A DNA stretch of 64,000 nt from Nemophila menziesii (GCA_029959085.1 JARWIR010000002.1:36791733-36855732); one strand, 5' to 3'; positions 1 to 11,121 are shown, counted from the first letter of the stretch. Notes: generated by a model not told the origin, from the letters alone. Numbers and translations: made by a program.

Positions 1-660
1 GAGCTAACTTATTTGGTGCACAAGGTCTTAACCATGGATAAAATAAGCAACCAAAAATGCGCAAATGAGAGTAAGTAGGCTTGACTCCATCCAAGGTTTT
101 TGAAGGAGAAGAATTATATAAGATCGGGGTTGGTAAAATATTAATAAAATAAATAGCTGCAGACAAAGCTTCAAGCCAAAACTTTTGAGGAGCAAAACTA
201 TGTGATAATAAGGAACATGTAGTTTCTATTAAATGTTTGTGTTTGCGCTCAACATCACCATTTTGTTCAGGTGTGTGAGGATAGGATGTTTGATGTATAA
301 CACGATGAGTTTGAATAAATGAAGCAAAGTTTTGATTAATGTTTCCACCATTATCAGAACGGATAATCTTAATTTTTGAATGAAACTGTGTTTTAATCAT
401 AATATAAAACGCTTGAAAAATACGACACACATCAGACTTGAGAGCTAAGGGATAAACCCAAGTAAAACGACTATAATCATCAATAAAGAATACATAATAT
501 TTGAAGGAAGAAACATAACTAATAGGTGATGGACCCCATACATCACTATGAACTAAATCAAATGGAGAACTGGACTGAATAATATATAAAGAAAAAGGTA
601 GCTTATGACTTTTAGATGTAGCACAAGCATTACAATCAACAAGAGGAACATAAATTTGAG
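1..660 (-). pseudogene. Copia-A (left copy) integrase fragment
   Basis: Minus-strand Ty1/copia integrase, which would insert retrotransposon cDNA. The translation is broken into several frames but parallels the better preserved copy at 19967-21144. It includes the end of the HHCC zinc-binding part, the SDVWGP and FIDDYSRFTW segments around the first catalytic Asp, and the IRSDNGG segment around the second. The window start cuts off the C-terminal part, RT and RNase H. The element continues to the right into protease and gag, as expected for a minus-strand copia pol order. Confidence 0.75.
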
Positions 661-925
661 TATGTAAAGTTTAAGATATAGAAGCTAAAGCAAAAGAGGA
701 TGGATGACCCAATCTGAGATGCCACAATGTAGCTGAAGATGACACACACTTAAAGGAGAGACACTTGACTGATGTAGATAAATTTTAGGATGAAGACTTT
801 TGACTGGAACCAAAGGATATAGAATAGAGTCCATCTTTACAAAGGCCCTGAAACAACAAAACATTAGAAGAGGAATCATAAATTGACACTGATGAGGAAG
901 AAAATACGAGATAACAATTGTTGTC

Positions 926-1333
926 TTAAGTAAATTTTGATGTAGACAACAAATTTGAAGAAATGGATAGAACATGTAAAATAGTCTGTAATTGAAAAGA
1001 GGAGGAAGAAGTGTTAAGCTTACTATTCCCAACATAAGCAATATCAAGTATTTGACTACTCCCAACAGCAACACCACAAACACCTTGATATGGAGAATGT
1101 TGTTGAAGTAAAGTAAGCTCAGGTGTGACATGACTATTAGCACCGGAGTCCAAGTACAACAATTCTGGATCATAGGTATTAGTACTTTGGGAATTTTCCA
1201 TCATAGCAGTTCGATTTTGAGCACGAGGTGATGAAAAATTGATAAAATCAGTCCTCTTCCAACAATCAAGTGCCGAGTGACCATAGCGAGTGCAAATTTG
1301 GCATGTAGGAGTGTTAGAACTAGAACCAGTCAT
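926..1333 (-). pseudogene. Copia-A (left copy) gag zinc knuckle and protease
   Basis: A 135-residue frame on the minus strand. Residues about 10-25 hold a CCHC zinc knuckle (CQICTRYGHSALDC), the nucleic-acid-binding end of copia Gag. Residues about 56-66 hold LDSGANSHVTP, the aspartic protease active site with its DSG triad intact. The frame then runs into the GAG-pre-integrase region and stops early at a frame change near 926, so the polyprotein is broken here. The equivalent protease at 21216-21572 in the second copy has DSC instead of DSG. Confidence 0.75.
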
Positions 1334-1334
1334 A

Positions 1335-2150
1335 TTAGATACAAATGAAAAAAATCACCATTAATAGAATAGTCAATATAAGAAAAGCCTCTTGAACGAC
1401 CTCTTCCACGAGCACAATTAGAATAACCACGACCACGCTGAGAGGGATTTGAAGAATTTCAAGAATTTGATGAAGGGGAAGAATGTGAAAATAGAGCAGT
1501 GCGAGAATTGCTCGATAATTCACCAGATTCACCCATCTTCATGTGAATTTCTTCAGATACTTGTAAGCTTCTAAGTGAGTGAAAAATGAGTGTAGAGGTT
1601 GGAGCATTTGTTATACGAATGCTAGATTTAAATTGGTTAAATACGCAGACATACTACAATATTCCTTTTTAATATTACATAATTTCATCTTGAGTTGATG
1701 AATATGCGTTTGACATTGAGAAACAAAAATTTCTTCAAGTTTATTCCAAACATCGAACGCATGAGGAAGCTTTACAACTTGATCGAGAATAGATATAATC
1801 ATAGAGGAAATTGTTCAATTGTTGATCCTCAATTAACCAAGTAGCAAACAAAGGACCAGTAGCAGCAAGTTGAGCTAAATATCCATCAAGGTGAGCTAAA
1901 TAACCATGAGCTTCGAGAATCACCTCAAGTTGTGAACGCCATAAACCATAATTTGCAAAATCAAGTTTAATTTGTACCGAGCTACTCCAATTTTGTCGAA
2001 GCAACAAAAGCGTAGGTGGAATCGATGAACTGGAGCTAATGTGCGGAGAGAGTGACGTCGAGGAGACGAAAAAGACATGGAAATAGATATGCGGAAGCAC
2101 GGAACGAGATAGCGGAGATAGAGCTTTAAGAAACCATTAATGGCAAAAAA
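1335..2150 (-). pseudogene. Copia-A (left copy) gag
   Basis: Minus-strand gag N-terminal and middle part, in at least two frames (about 1741-2100 and 1611-1802). The first contains the characteristic segments ANYGLWRSQLEVILEAHGYL and ATWLIEDQQL of copia Gag (UBN2/retrotran_gag families). The second continues with a tryptophan-rich stretch (AFDVWNKLEEIF). Gag forms the virus-like particle that packages element RNA. It lies directly inside the primer site and LTR, so this is the start of the element. Frame changes make it non-functional. Confidence 0.75.
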
Positions 2151-2175
2151 AGAAGCTAGAAATATCTCCTAGGCT

Positions 2176-2187
2176 AATTTGATACCA
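2176..2187 (-). other. Copia-A (left copy) primer binding site
   Basis: On the minus strand the bases right after the LTR read TGGTATCAAATT. The first eight match the 3' end complement of initiator Met tRNA (TGGTATCAGAGC), the usual primer site of plant copia elements. It sits directly between the LTR end and gag. Confidence 0.75.
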
Positions 2188-2414
2188 TGATAAGAGTATG
2201 ATTTGTATTGAGTAAAAATATAACGTTAAAATGTATTTGATATATTTATTGTGTGTAAATTATTAGTACAAAAATGTTGTTTATATAGAGAACACAATGA
2301 CTTGTTCTCCAATTTAGTAAGATTCCTTTATAAGAACTTTTGTCATTTTGTTAATGAGAATAATATTGTGTGTGTGAGGTGCATTCTACCTAATGTGCAC
2401 TACATTGCTTATTA
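2188..2414 (-). repeat. Copia-A (left copy) 5' LTR
   Basis: A 227 bp LTR bounded on the plus strand by TGATAAGAG at one end and TGCTTATTA at the other (inverted terminal TGATAAG/CTTATCA with one C to T change). It matches the LTRs at 18263-18485 and 22609-22833. It carries the element promoter, and transcription would run leftwards into gag. Confidence 0.85.
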
Positions 2415-2935
2415 GTTAGGCGATGGAGCGATTAAAGACCATGTTTTATTTTTGATGAGTAAATTAACTCTTCTGTCATAGCGTCACGCCAATGTACATC
2501 CTTATATGCTTGAGTAAAACTAGTAGGTTCGGAGGAAAATGTAGTAGTTAGAAGGCATTGTGGAATAGGGTAGCGAGTGGGGAAAAGATTTTTTGGTTTT
2601 CAAGTTCCATCCATATTACGAGTGATCATATGATGGCTACGGGTCGATTGGGGAGGGGGCTGATTTGGTTATCTATGTTACTTTTGTCTGAGGGTTAAGA
2701 GTTATTTAATTCGGTGGATGTGACAATATTAAATGAATTTTCAGATTCTAAATTTGGTGTTTGGGAATCATTGGGTAAGGATAGTGATGCTGGTGATGAC
2801 GTAGATGAATTGAGATTTTGTTGGGACAACGCTGGAATATTTAAAGTTATACATGCCCGATCACGTACATAGTTTTTCTGGCGTGTCAATTTCAGCAAGC
2901 CATGCATAATCCACTATTTCTTCAGCTCATATAAA
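2415..2935 (-). pseudogene. Copia-B coding fragment (integrase-RT linker), left copy
   Basis: Minus-strand coding remnant of an older copia element into which Copia-A inserted. It has the linker between integrase and RT, rich in Ser, Asn and Pro (2695-2907), and the start of the RT region read from the stretch nearest the LTR. The equivalent in the second copy (22834-23345) keeps the linker motif SHHMVTR. Multiple stops make it a relic. No Copia-B integrase or gag is recognisable further right, so the element was already truncated. Confidence 0.65.
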
Positions 2936-4721
2936 AACCGAGAATTCACCATAAAAGGTTAGGTGACCATCCTCTAAGTAATAACACATTAGGTGACCAT
3001 CCTCAAACATTATAGTCACATTTCCTCAAACATGATAATACTTTCCCAATTAAAGGATTTTCAAGTTCTAGTTAGTGAAAGGCAGTTTCACATTCTCGAT
3101 GTTGTTTTGTACCTGATCAAGAGGGTCAAGCCTGATATTGTTGTTCATGGAGTTACTAATGGAACCAATAAATGATGAATTTGTGACTTGTCAAACTTTT
3201 TTGGGCAACAGAACAGTGTTTATTTAGCATTGTTATCAACAATGAAGTCATTGGGGGTTGTTAGATACCCAACTTCATTAATCATTTCATGCTGTTTTAT
3301 TTAACCCATTTTCATGATATGAGTTTGATTATTACTACTTCCTTGAAATGCCAGAGAAGTTGCACAAGTATTGCTTGCTGTGGTAATTGGAAAATTAAGA
3401 TTAAACATCTGCTTTGAGAATATCATGCTTTACCATTAATAGTACCCTCCTCTGTAATCCACCTGTTAAGCACACACATTTAATTAAAGTTGACTTGCTC
3501 TATCATAAGAGTAGATCTTCCTGACCCTGAAATCCATCAAGAAAGGAAAAAGCAAGAATCCCGTCAAAATTGGATTGAAGAGACTTATAGAACTGAAATA
3601 ATTGAACACAAGGTCAGGGATTGCGAACCATATTTGGAATCTTCTTGCTGGCCACTGAGCATAATATTACCCTTATACTTGTTAGTGGTTTTCCAATACA
3701 GAGGAGGCTCTTTTACATCCCACAAATACTTCTAATTATGTCCAGCATATATAGCAAACTACTTGATAAACTGTTGGTAAGAGAAAAAATGTACGGGATA
3801 AAATAAAGTGGAGGAAGTGACTAAAAGGGGCATAGAATAGTGTCTGAGTTGGTAGCTAAAATATATAAATGCCGAATCTAAAAGCCAATGCAGAATGGAG
3901 AATAAAAATACATTCCAAGATTTACTCAAACTCATATTTTGCTATTTAAAATATGGTCCTTCTGAGTCTGCTGATCCAGAAGCTCTGACATATGAGATAC
4001 GAAATAAAGAGTAATCAAACCAGACATTGATACAAGTGGTGCTAAGCATAATGAGTATCTGGATGCTAGGCTTGTCCTTTTACGTTCAGGAGATATCAAT
4101 CAAATCAAGTAAATTTCACTTCATTAAAATCTCAATACTTTCATGACTATTACAAACTATATTATATAACACACTGCACGTTTGCAAATCACTCATAGCT
4201 TTAAGTTACAAATTTTCATTAACCCAACTAAATAAACATATCTACATAGGCCAACTTAAGAATAATTGGCTCACCATCTGATTGGGAATGGAAAACTTTG
4301 ATTAATATGCTTTAGAACATAAAAGATTGAGTAGTGGATCATAAGCAAGCTGAGAAAGGAGGGTCATTGAAAAATTAAGATTAAACATTTGTTTTTTGGG
4401 GAAGCATGCTTTACCCTCCTGTTGATCCCGAAAATAGATCTTTCTGACCCAAAAAACTATCAAGAAATGAAAAGACAAGAACAATGCCAAAACCGGATCG
4501 AAGAGACTTCTGAGACTCATGTTATGACTTTGTTTTGGTGTCACAAAAAGGAGAAAAAACAACATTCTAATATTCACTACGACTCATAATTTGCTATTTA
4601 GGTATTGTCCTTTTAAGTATGCCAATCCAGAAGTTTGTGTCATACAAGTAATCCGCCGGATATTCATACAAGCCCTAGGCTAGTCCTCTCAAGTTCAAAA
4701 TACATCGAGCAAAACAAGTAG
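2936..4721. other. Unrecognised tail of the duplicated segment
   Basis: AT-rich sequence shared with 23346-25787. It starts with a short direct repeat of TTAGGTGACCATCCTC (about 2961 and 2990). It then carries two diverged tandem units, about 3390-4280 and 4369-4875. Short plus-strand frames such as 2993-3175 and 3490-3735 are open in both copies but have no family motif I recognise and do not keep frame between copies. I see no convincing gene. Confidence 0.5.
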
Positions 4722-4875
4722 ATATAATTTCATTAAATTCTCAATACTTACAAAACTATTACAAACTATACTAACACACTACATGCTCCTAGCTTTTAAG
4801 TTACAAAATTTGCATTAACTCAAATAAATAAACATATCTACCTAGGGCGGCTTTAGATTGATTGGCTCACTATCT
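3390..4875. repeat. Diverged tandem duplication inside the shared tail
   Basis: Two direct units. The first runs about 3390-4280 and the second about 4369-4875. Both begin AAAATTAAGATTAAACAT, both contain a CTGACCC...AAGAAA...GAAGAGACTT core, and both end in a block with AACTATTACAAACTATA and AATAAACATATCTAC. The second unit is shorter because several hundred bases are missing. The same arrangement is present in the right copy, so it predates the segmental duplication. Confidence 0.6.
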
Positions 4876-5521
4876 ATTTTTTCAAAAACAGAGGCATCAA
4901 TCTTCATTGGCTTGTCCTTCTTTCATGTATAGAATCCTCGACAACCCAGAGTTTCAATCATTGCATTGATTGTTTCTATAAGTTGTATATGTATTTAGTA
5001 TTTACTGTTCTATAAGGTGTAAGACTTACCATGTTATATTACACATTATATTTCCTTTGATGAAATTCCATGACCAAAGTTGATTGATCGAAAGACTTGA
5101 GACCTCCTGCGAATAGTTTGACCATTTAAGTGAATAATTGCATTAACCTTTTCAATTCTCCAATTTTGATCGAAATGGTCCAGTTGACTTCTCCTTCCCA
5201 AAGAGTATGCATACAAATTTTCCCTTTTAAACTTATAAAGATAAACAAAAAAAGATCTATTTATATGACCCCAAAGAGTAAATAGTGCTTACCGAAAAGT
5301 TCTATGAAATAATTCATCTATAAATACCATTTTCTCAAATTAGACGTACTGCAAGGAAATGAAATTCGTCAAAACGAGCATGACAATTACATAGCCACCA
5401 GGATAACAAAGAGTCAAACAAACATTAGACTAAGTAGTAGTAGGTACTGAATTTTTTTCCTTGTTGTCACATTAATATAAATTGCAACGAAAAGAAGCAA
5501 ACACTGGAAAGAGATATCTCA
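4722..5521. other. AT-rich interval without recognised gene
   Basis: No long frame, RNA gene or clear repeat terminus seen. Its first ~150 bp complete the second tandem unit of the preceding tail. The rest looks like ordinary intergenic sequence. Confidence 0.4.
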
Positions 5522-5683
5522 TTATATCAATCTTGAGGCCTCAGGACCATCATGAAAATTGTAAACACCAACAGAATTTCCAATCTGACCCGTTTCAACC
5601 TGGCCTGGACCAGATAAGAGCATCATTTCTACCCCTTCCAAATTGATGGCATCTTTGTAATATCGGTATGATAGATTTACACA
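5522..5683 (-). other. Short open minus-strand frame, possible terminal coding exon relic
   Basis: Read on the minus strand, about 53 codons are open and end in TAA at 5522-5524. The translation (parts: YRYYKDAINLEGVE, then SGPGQVETGQIGNSVGVYNF) has a balanced composition unlike the surrounding AT-rich DNA. I do not recognise the family. There is no ATG, and no convincing splice acceptor upstream, so this may be a gene relic or chance. Confidence 0.25.
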
Positions 5684-5989
5684 AGGAATTATACATTTTT
5701 GTTACAAGAAGAAGTTGAGTACAATAAGAGCAGATGAATACTTTGCGAAGCACTCAAAGCTGAACAAGAAGCTTGACGATGAAATTATAAATTATTACTG
5801 GGGTTATTAGTGTCATTTCATATACTAGTATATGTTTTCGTTGAGGAATAAAAGATAAGAAAACATTCACTTCCCCATTGTTTGGCAACGTGAAGTGAAT
5901 ATACTCTATTTTTGTAATCCTTCTTGTATGGGGGAGCTTGTGCTAATTATTTATTCTTGTTCCCCTTCGGAGCCACCTGTCTGCAACGT

Positions 5990-6523
5990 TCATCTTGGAA
6001 TTTGTCATTCCCGTTGATAAAATGAAGCTCAAACAATATAGGAATCGACTCCACAGAGTACGGATCGTAGGTTAGCAAGAATTGATAAGTAGGGTTATCG
6101 TTCGCAGGGATGAAGTGCTATTAAATGTTCAAAGCAATGTAAAGATACACATATGTAATTCGAATGACATAATAGAAATATAAAATGAAATATATTTTGT
6201 TTCTTTTCTGAATTAATAAAACTAATTTTGAGGATGCTAGTAAGAATCTATCCTATTGAAATGCAATCTATGAATAAGGGTGGATAGCTTTAATGTTCAC
6301 ATTAGCCGGGATTCTAATCATACTACCTTACTAGTCTCTTGGATTTCAGGTAGGCTTAATATCCTTACATTATTGACTACCCAGCCTGCTAATATTGTCT
6401 GATAAAAGTCCCTAAGCACAAAGTTAACTAAATTGTGTATATAATCAATGGAAATATAATAAAAAAACTCCAATTCAATTAAATATAAATATCCAAAATG
6501 CAATTAAAAGCAAAACAATAATT
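5990..6523 (-). repeat. Degraded gypsy-type LTR, part 1 (split by LINE)
   Basis: On the minus strand this shares the layout of the Athila-type LTRs elsewhere in the window: a block equivalent to the ACGAT...CGTTCGCAGGGATG motif near 6060-6115, then the AT-rich stretch with repeated GGATTCTAA-type segments. It seems to resume after the LINE at 11021. Terminal TG/CA bases cannot be placed, so the ends are estimates. Confidence 0.4.
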
Positions 6524-6957
6524 AATTTTTTTATAGGTAAATCAAATATTATTATAAAAGCTCAGCATCAAATGTCTTTACAAACTTTGTCCACTAGCTT
6601 TAATCTAAGTTGGACTTGGCCCAAAATTAGACAAACAAACTAATTAAAGAAACTATTACATCACATTATAAAATAAAAGTAAAGTTACAATAGAAAAACA
6701 CGGCCCATTTAGCCCAAGTTAGACTCAATTTTCTGCCCTAATATAACTGCAACTTTTCTTTTGTACCTCCTTCTTTCAATCTTTACATGAGCGAGACTAA
6801 AAATTCTCTTCCATAACTGCTCCTCATTTAAAACACTACCTCCATGCATTCTTTCATTTCTTTCCCATCATACACAATACATATAAGTAGTAATGAATGT
6901 CGCAATAATATCAACAACTTCATCACATACAATTTGACTAGTGATGATGATTAAATC

Positions 6958-7623
6958 CTAAATATTTGCAGGAACAATATTTAAATTACACAAATCCAGC
7001 AATTTTAATAATACTCTCTTTGTGAAAGAACATCTAGTAAAGAGGTGACTATTATCCTCTAAACACGCATTACACAGAAACAGCAGAGAGGATTTACAGT
7101 TCAAACCCCAATTAAGCATTCTTGCTTTTGCTGGTAACCTGTCTTGAAACATAACCAAGCTACAAAAGTGCACCGTGGTATACAAGATTTAGCCCATATA
7201 ATTCTCCACCATTTATCTCATTTTTCTCCTCTGCAATTTTGCATAAAGATTTCTTAAAAGAAAAATCCTTTTCTAGTGCTCTCTTTCCATAATATCACAT
7301 CTTCTCTAACAGATAATTTAACATCTTCCACTCCCACAGCAAGAATTTACAGTTTTATCACTGTTAATATTACTACTATGTAAATCAGTACCGAGAAATT
7401 CTTGTACACTTTTACCATCTACCCATCTATCCCAAATAAGAAAAGTACTATTTCCATTCTTAACATTATGAATAATAAAATCATAAGCGAAGTACCTGAT
7501 CTTTAAGAGCTGCTTCCAAATCCATGTGTGAGCTTGTTTAATGTCCAAGCTCCAAATACCTTTGTCTTTTATGATATTATGACGCACCCACAAACTCCAT
7601 AAATTATGTTTTTGCGAATACAT
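6958..7623 (-). pseudogene. LINE ORF2 C-terminal region (zf-RVT)
   Basis: Two minus-strand frames (7318-7623 and 6958-7185). The first has the tryptophan-rich segment SLWVRHNI and IWDRWVDG typical of the region between RT and zinc finger in plant L1 ORF2. The second has ARMLNWGLNC followed by FLCNACLEDNSHLFTRC, the Cys/His pattern of the zf-RVT domain. These parts are thought to help ORF2 protein bind its RNA. A frame change separates them. Confidence 0.7.
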
Positions 7624-7929
7624 CCTCCATAAGGTAGATAAAAGACAGACTTTATTAAGCTATTCTATACTTGGAATTCCAAGTCCTCCTTGCATCTTAC
7701 TAGAACAGATATTATGCCAAGAAATTTTGGTTGCATGAGAACCTTCTAGATTACCCTTCCAGAGAAAACTATCCATTTTCTAATTAAGTTTATATAACAC
7801 ATGTTTTGGAAATAGGAAGACCCTACACCAAAACAGTATTTTGCTAATAAGAACACACTTTATTAGATTTGCTCTCCTAGCATAAGATAACAGTTTTGAT
7901 GACCATTGATTGATGCAGCTGAAAATATT

Positions 7930-8280
7930 CTACACCAATTTGTTACCATTGGAAACTGCTAGTTTCTTAGAATTTAATGGCACTCCTAGATACATGACAG
8001 GCATTGTTACAATTTTTATGTTTAGAACTGATGATATACTGTTAATAACTTGACATTTTGTACCACCAAAGTACAACTCACTTTTATTATAATTAATCTT
8101 GAGTCCAAAAGTTCTAGAAAACAAATCAAGAGCCTGCTTAATAACTTTAGCTGACTTGACTTCAGCTTTGAAAACAACAAAAACATCATTTACAAATATA
8201 GAGCAAGTCTCCTCATTATTGTCTTCAATTCCAAGTAGCTCTTCATAGAACTTGATAAACTCTTCAATTCCAAGTACCAT
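7930..8280 (-). pseudogene. LINE ORF2 reverse transcriptase remnant
   Basis: A 116-residue minus-strand frame. It retains the palm and post-palm region of plant L1 RT: a segment in the place of the FADD box (here IFVNDVFVVF, so the catalytic Asp pair is altered), then LINYNKSELYFGG-like and YLGVPLNSKKL motifs. The finger region and the first catalytic Asp, which should lie between this and the endonuclease, are missing; 8281-8600 is too short to hold them. The RT is therefore internally deleted and inactive. Confidence 0.7.
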
Positions 8281-8600
8281 TATCCTTAATAATAATTGAT
8301 ATATTATTTCTTGCTATTCTCCCCTTAAGTACTTTATAGAAGTATAGAGAACTAGATCCATATCAGTTGTAAAGGCTGCTTTTGCTTTTTGTTTCGGTAT
8401 ATTGTGCTGAATTAACATTGCATCTTCTAATTCTTTCTCAAGTATTTTTTTCTTAACATAATGTATGGGAATCAAATTTGCCTTCCATTATAGATGTTTG
8501 AACAATATTGAGTTGGTTTTTGATAGCCTCAATATTATTATAATTCCTCTAGAAGTAGGAGGCATTGAATTTTTTAAAGCAATTTGAGCAGCCTTCTATT

Positions 8601-9382
8601 TCATGCAAAGCTTAAACATGAAGTTACCCTGCATTGTATCCTTCCAGACCTGTTGTATAGTTTAAATATATTTCGAGTGAGTAGCCAAATGTTAACTAGA
8701 AAAGGACAATGATCAGAGGTTGGTGAAGGTTTAATAATAACATTTGATTTGACAGCGTCTAGCCATTTAGAGTTGATGAAGACCCTATCTATCTTACTAG
8801 CTCTTATCTCAGTAGCACTTTTGTTGGTCCAGGTGTAGTATTGTCCAGCATAATTATGTTCAAACAAATCAACTTCATCAATGCGTTCAGCAAATTCAAT
8901 AGACCCTCTATCAAGAATATCATAGTTAAACTTGTCTTGCATTTTCAAAATTTCATTAAAGTCACCCAATACACATACTTTGTTCATAGCATGGTTAGTA
9001 CTCCGTTGAATAATATCATTCCATAAAGTTTTTCTCTTCTCATCATCATTAAAGGCATAAATCACACCATTAAATAAATTCTCCTTACTATTAATAGTGG
9101 TTACTTCAGCAAAGATGGCTTGAGAAGTAGATTTTACAAGCTTAATCTCTACCTGACTCTTATCCCATAATAACCATATTCTTCCTGACTCATCATTATT
9201 AAAATTATGCAGCATTTCTAGATGAGAAAATGCGCATTTATTATGGAAGATTCGTTTTTCTCTTTGAATTTTGTTTCCAATGGTCCTACTACATTCACTT
9301 TATTACTAATTACAAAGTCCTTGACATCGAGTTGACGAATAACATTTTTAAAACCCCATACATTCCAAGCTACTAAGATCAT
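8601..9382 (-). pseudogene. LINE ORF2 endonuclease (EEP fold)
   Basis: The likely start is the ATG at 9382-9380, followed by a typical plant L1 beginning (ILVAWNVWGFKN, later GPLETK). One frame change near 9240 separates this from the frame 8601-9215, which holds the endonuclease motifs GDFNEI, SKIDRVF and TSDHCPFL (catalytic Asp and His). The enzyme nicks target DNA to prime reverse transcription. The start overlaps the ORF1 stop as ATGA. The frame change and the RT deletion downstream make it a pseudogene. Confidence 0.75.
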
Positions 9383-10594
9383 AAATTAGGAGGTCTTGTA
9401 TTTTCCTTTCCTCCACTCTGAGAGATGAATTGGAGGACATCTTGATCAATACTTTGCTCACTATTATGTAAATACTTGAATTTATTACTTCCAATTATAG
9501 TGTTACTTCTTTGACTACTACTTTCCTTTGTTGTACTAGTTTCTCCTACATGGTAGTTAGGTCTTTTGTGTTTCACTACTTTCCATTCATCCTCTTTTAT
9601 ACTTTCTTTCTCAGGATTTTGCTTATCAATGACATTCTCTTTTGGTATCCATACTTTCTGAATATTCTTACACTTAGCTTCTATATGACTAAACTTATTA
9701 CACTTGAGGCAAATGGTAGGTTTCCAATCATACTCTACTTTTACCACATGTAAGTCTTCAGCTCCTACATCTACATAAACATTAACAGGCACCTCTTCCT
9801 TAGTATCCACATCAATACAACTCTCGCATAGCCTAATCTAGTTTTAGACTCAGTGATAGAGTCCATTTATAGGGTGACCCCGATACGACTAGCTATGTAG
9901 CTCAAACCTCTCTGAGTCCAGAGATTCATAGGTACATTAATAATTTATCCCAAATTGGAATTTTCGTAACATCAACCTTTTCAAATTGAGTATTTGCAGT
10001 CCATGGCCTTAATAGAAGAGGTTTACCATTAATATGCCATAGCTGTTCTAACGATTTGTTATTGAATTGTTGGTTTTCGAATTTAAAGATGTATACACCT
10101 TTTGCACTCAATTTAACCTCTACTTTACCCAAATTCTTCCATTGGAACTTAACAAAATTTGTAATAGCAAAGAAAGAAGGAGGGTTGTCTAAGAATTGAC
10201 CTACCAAATAGTTGACCCATAACTCATCTCCTTCCTCAAATACATCATTGGGTTGTTTGATAACTTTTTGTCCATTGTGCTTGTTGGGTGAATGAAATTC
10301 CAGCTTAAATGCCTTATCGACACTCTTTTTTATTAAAGTGGACCATATGACTAGTCTATTAGCTTCTTCATTTTGTGCAAGAATCAAAGTGTTGACTACG
10401 TTATTTATGACTGAAATTGGTGTGTTAATCGGAGTAACTTGCTCACCATTCTTTTCAGGCGACGCAATTTCATCATTTAATTTCATAACAACTTCACCTT
10501 CTTCCAGATCTACATTGTTTGGTGAGAAGATTTGCCTTGTTATGTTGATATACTTCGTTTTGGGTCTCGGGTTCAAGCTCCCAACTTGATTCAC
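9379..10594 (-). pseudogene. LINE ORF1 (DUF4283 plus CCHC knuckle)
   Basis: RNA-binding ORF1 of a plant L1. The frame 9926-10594 (222 residues) holds the DUF4283 domain, with FVKFQWKNLGKVEVKL, and reaches PLLLRPWTANTQFE and IPIWDKL. After a frame change near 9925 and a TAA near 9865, the expected continuation LSYIASRIGV appears. The frame 9379-9810 then carries the zinc knuckle CLKCNKFSHIEAKC at about residues 35-48 and a polar tail ending in TGA at 9381-9379. The order matches known plant L1 ORF1 proteins. It is broken by at least two lesions. Confidence 0.75.
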
Positions 10595-11010
10595 TTTTTT
10601 TTAACTCAATATTTTCGTCATATTGAGAGTAGAGAACACAGGAAGGCTGAGGGTAGAGGGTGGGGAAATATTTGGCAGTGGTGGTCGGTTTAAAGGTTGA
10701 AGGGAAGTGAGTGAATGGAAATCTTTTTTGAAGTCAGACTTGGTGTTAGATCCCAGAAATCGGGATAAACACCTAATCTGAAAAAAGAAAAAGCAAAAAA
10801 GGGTGAAAAGTGGCGGAAAGTGGATAAGAAAAGAAAAAAAATTGTGGAATAAAGGTAAAGGCTAATGAATGGCTAGAGAGGAATTTTTAGTGTGTTGACT
10901 CTCATTGACTCTCTCTTATTTCTTTTTAAACAACAATCAGTTTGTTCTTACAATAACAGTCTTAAAAAAATATAGTTAAGAATATATCAATCTTTCGAAT
11001 GAAATAGGTT
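10595..11010 (-). other. Probable LINE 5' untranslated region
   Basis: Purine- and G-rich compared with its neighbours on the plus strand, with no open frame. It lies between ORF1 and the right copy of the 10 bp flanking repeat, which suggests the 5' UTR and internal promoter of the LINE. The boundary rests only on that short repeat. Confidence 0.35.
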
Positions 11011-11020
11011 AACAATAATT

Positions 11021-11110
11021 TATATACAAAGACTAATACTAAATTACCCAAAAGGTTCAGAGATGGGGAAGCGTAGACGCGTTGCGGTGAAGCTCCGGCG
11101 TGTGATGAAA
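11021..11110 (-). repeat. Degraded gypsy-type LTR, part 2
   Basis: Sequence after the LINE that would continue the LTR of 5990-6523. It has no open frame. The assignment follows from the LINE target-site repeat and from a similar AT-rich stretch followed by a GC-richer block in the other LTRs. Confidence 0.25.
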
Positions 11111-11121
11111 TTAGTAGTAGA

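Larger units (their letters stand above)
1..4721. repeat. Segmental duplication, left copy (truncated by window start)
   Basis: This segment matches 20419-25787 in the same orientation. The first 60 bases differ from 20419-20478 at 3 positions. Both copies hold the 5' half of minus-strand Copia-A, its 5' LTR, the same junction into Copia-B coding sequence, and the same unrecognised tail. Similarity ends sharply at 4721, where the other copy runs into a copia fragment. The shared nested junction means the duplication happened after Copia-A inserted. The left limit lies outside the window. Confidence 0.9.
6514..11020 (-). mobile_element. L1-type LINE (non-LTR retrotransposon) with 10 bp flanking repeat
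   Basis: The minus strand carries, in order, ORF1 (DUF4283 domain and CCHC knuckle, about 9379-10594), an ORF2 endonuclease (about 8601-9382), an RT remnant (about 7930-8280) and a zf-RVT-type zinc region (about 6958-7623). The decamer AACAATAATT occurs exactly at both 6514-6523 and 11011-11020, a plausible target-site duplication. Next to the left copy is a run of seven T, which fits a worn 3' poly(A). The element sits inside a degraded LTR. Large parts of RT are missing, so it is dead. Confidence 0.8.

Noticed and set aside
685..1173. 162-codon hydrophobic minus frame, and its counterpart at 21056-21592
   Set aside because: Shadow of the copia protease/integrase frame in another register; Leu/Phe-rich because of AT-rich codons.
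2993..3175. 60-codon plus frame conserved in both segment copies (also 23412-23594)
   Set aside because: The two copies are conserved at DNA level throughout, so conservation of the frame is not evidence of selection; no known domain.
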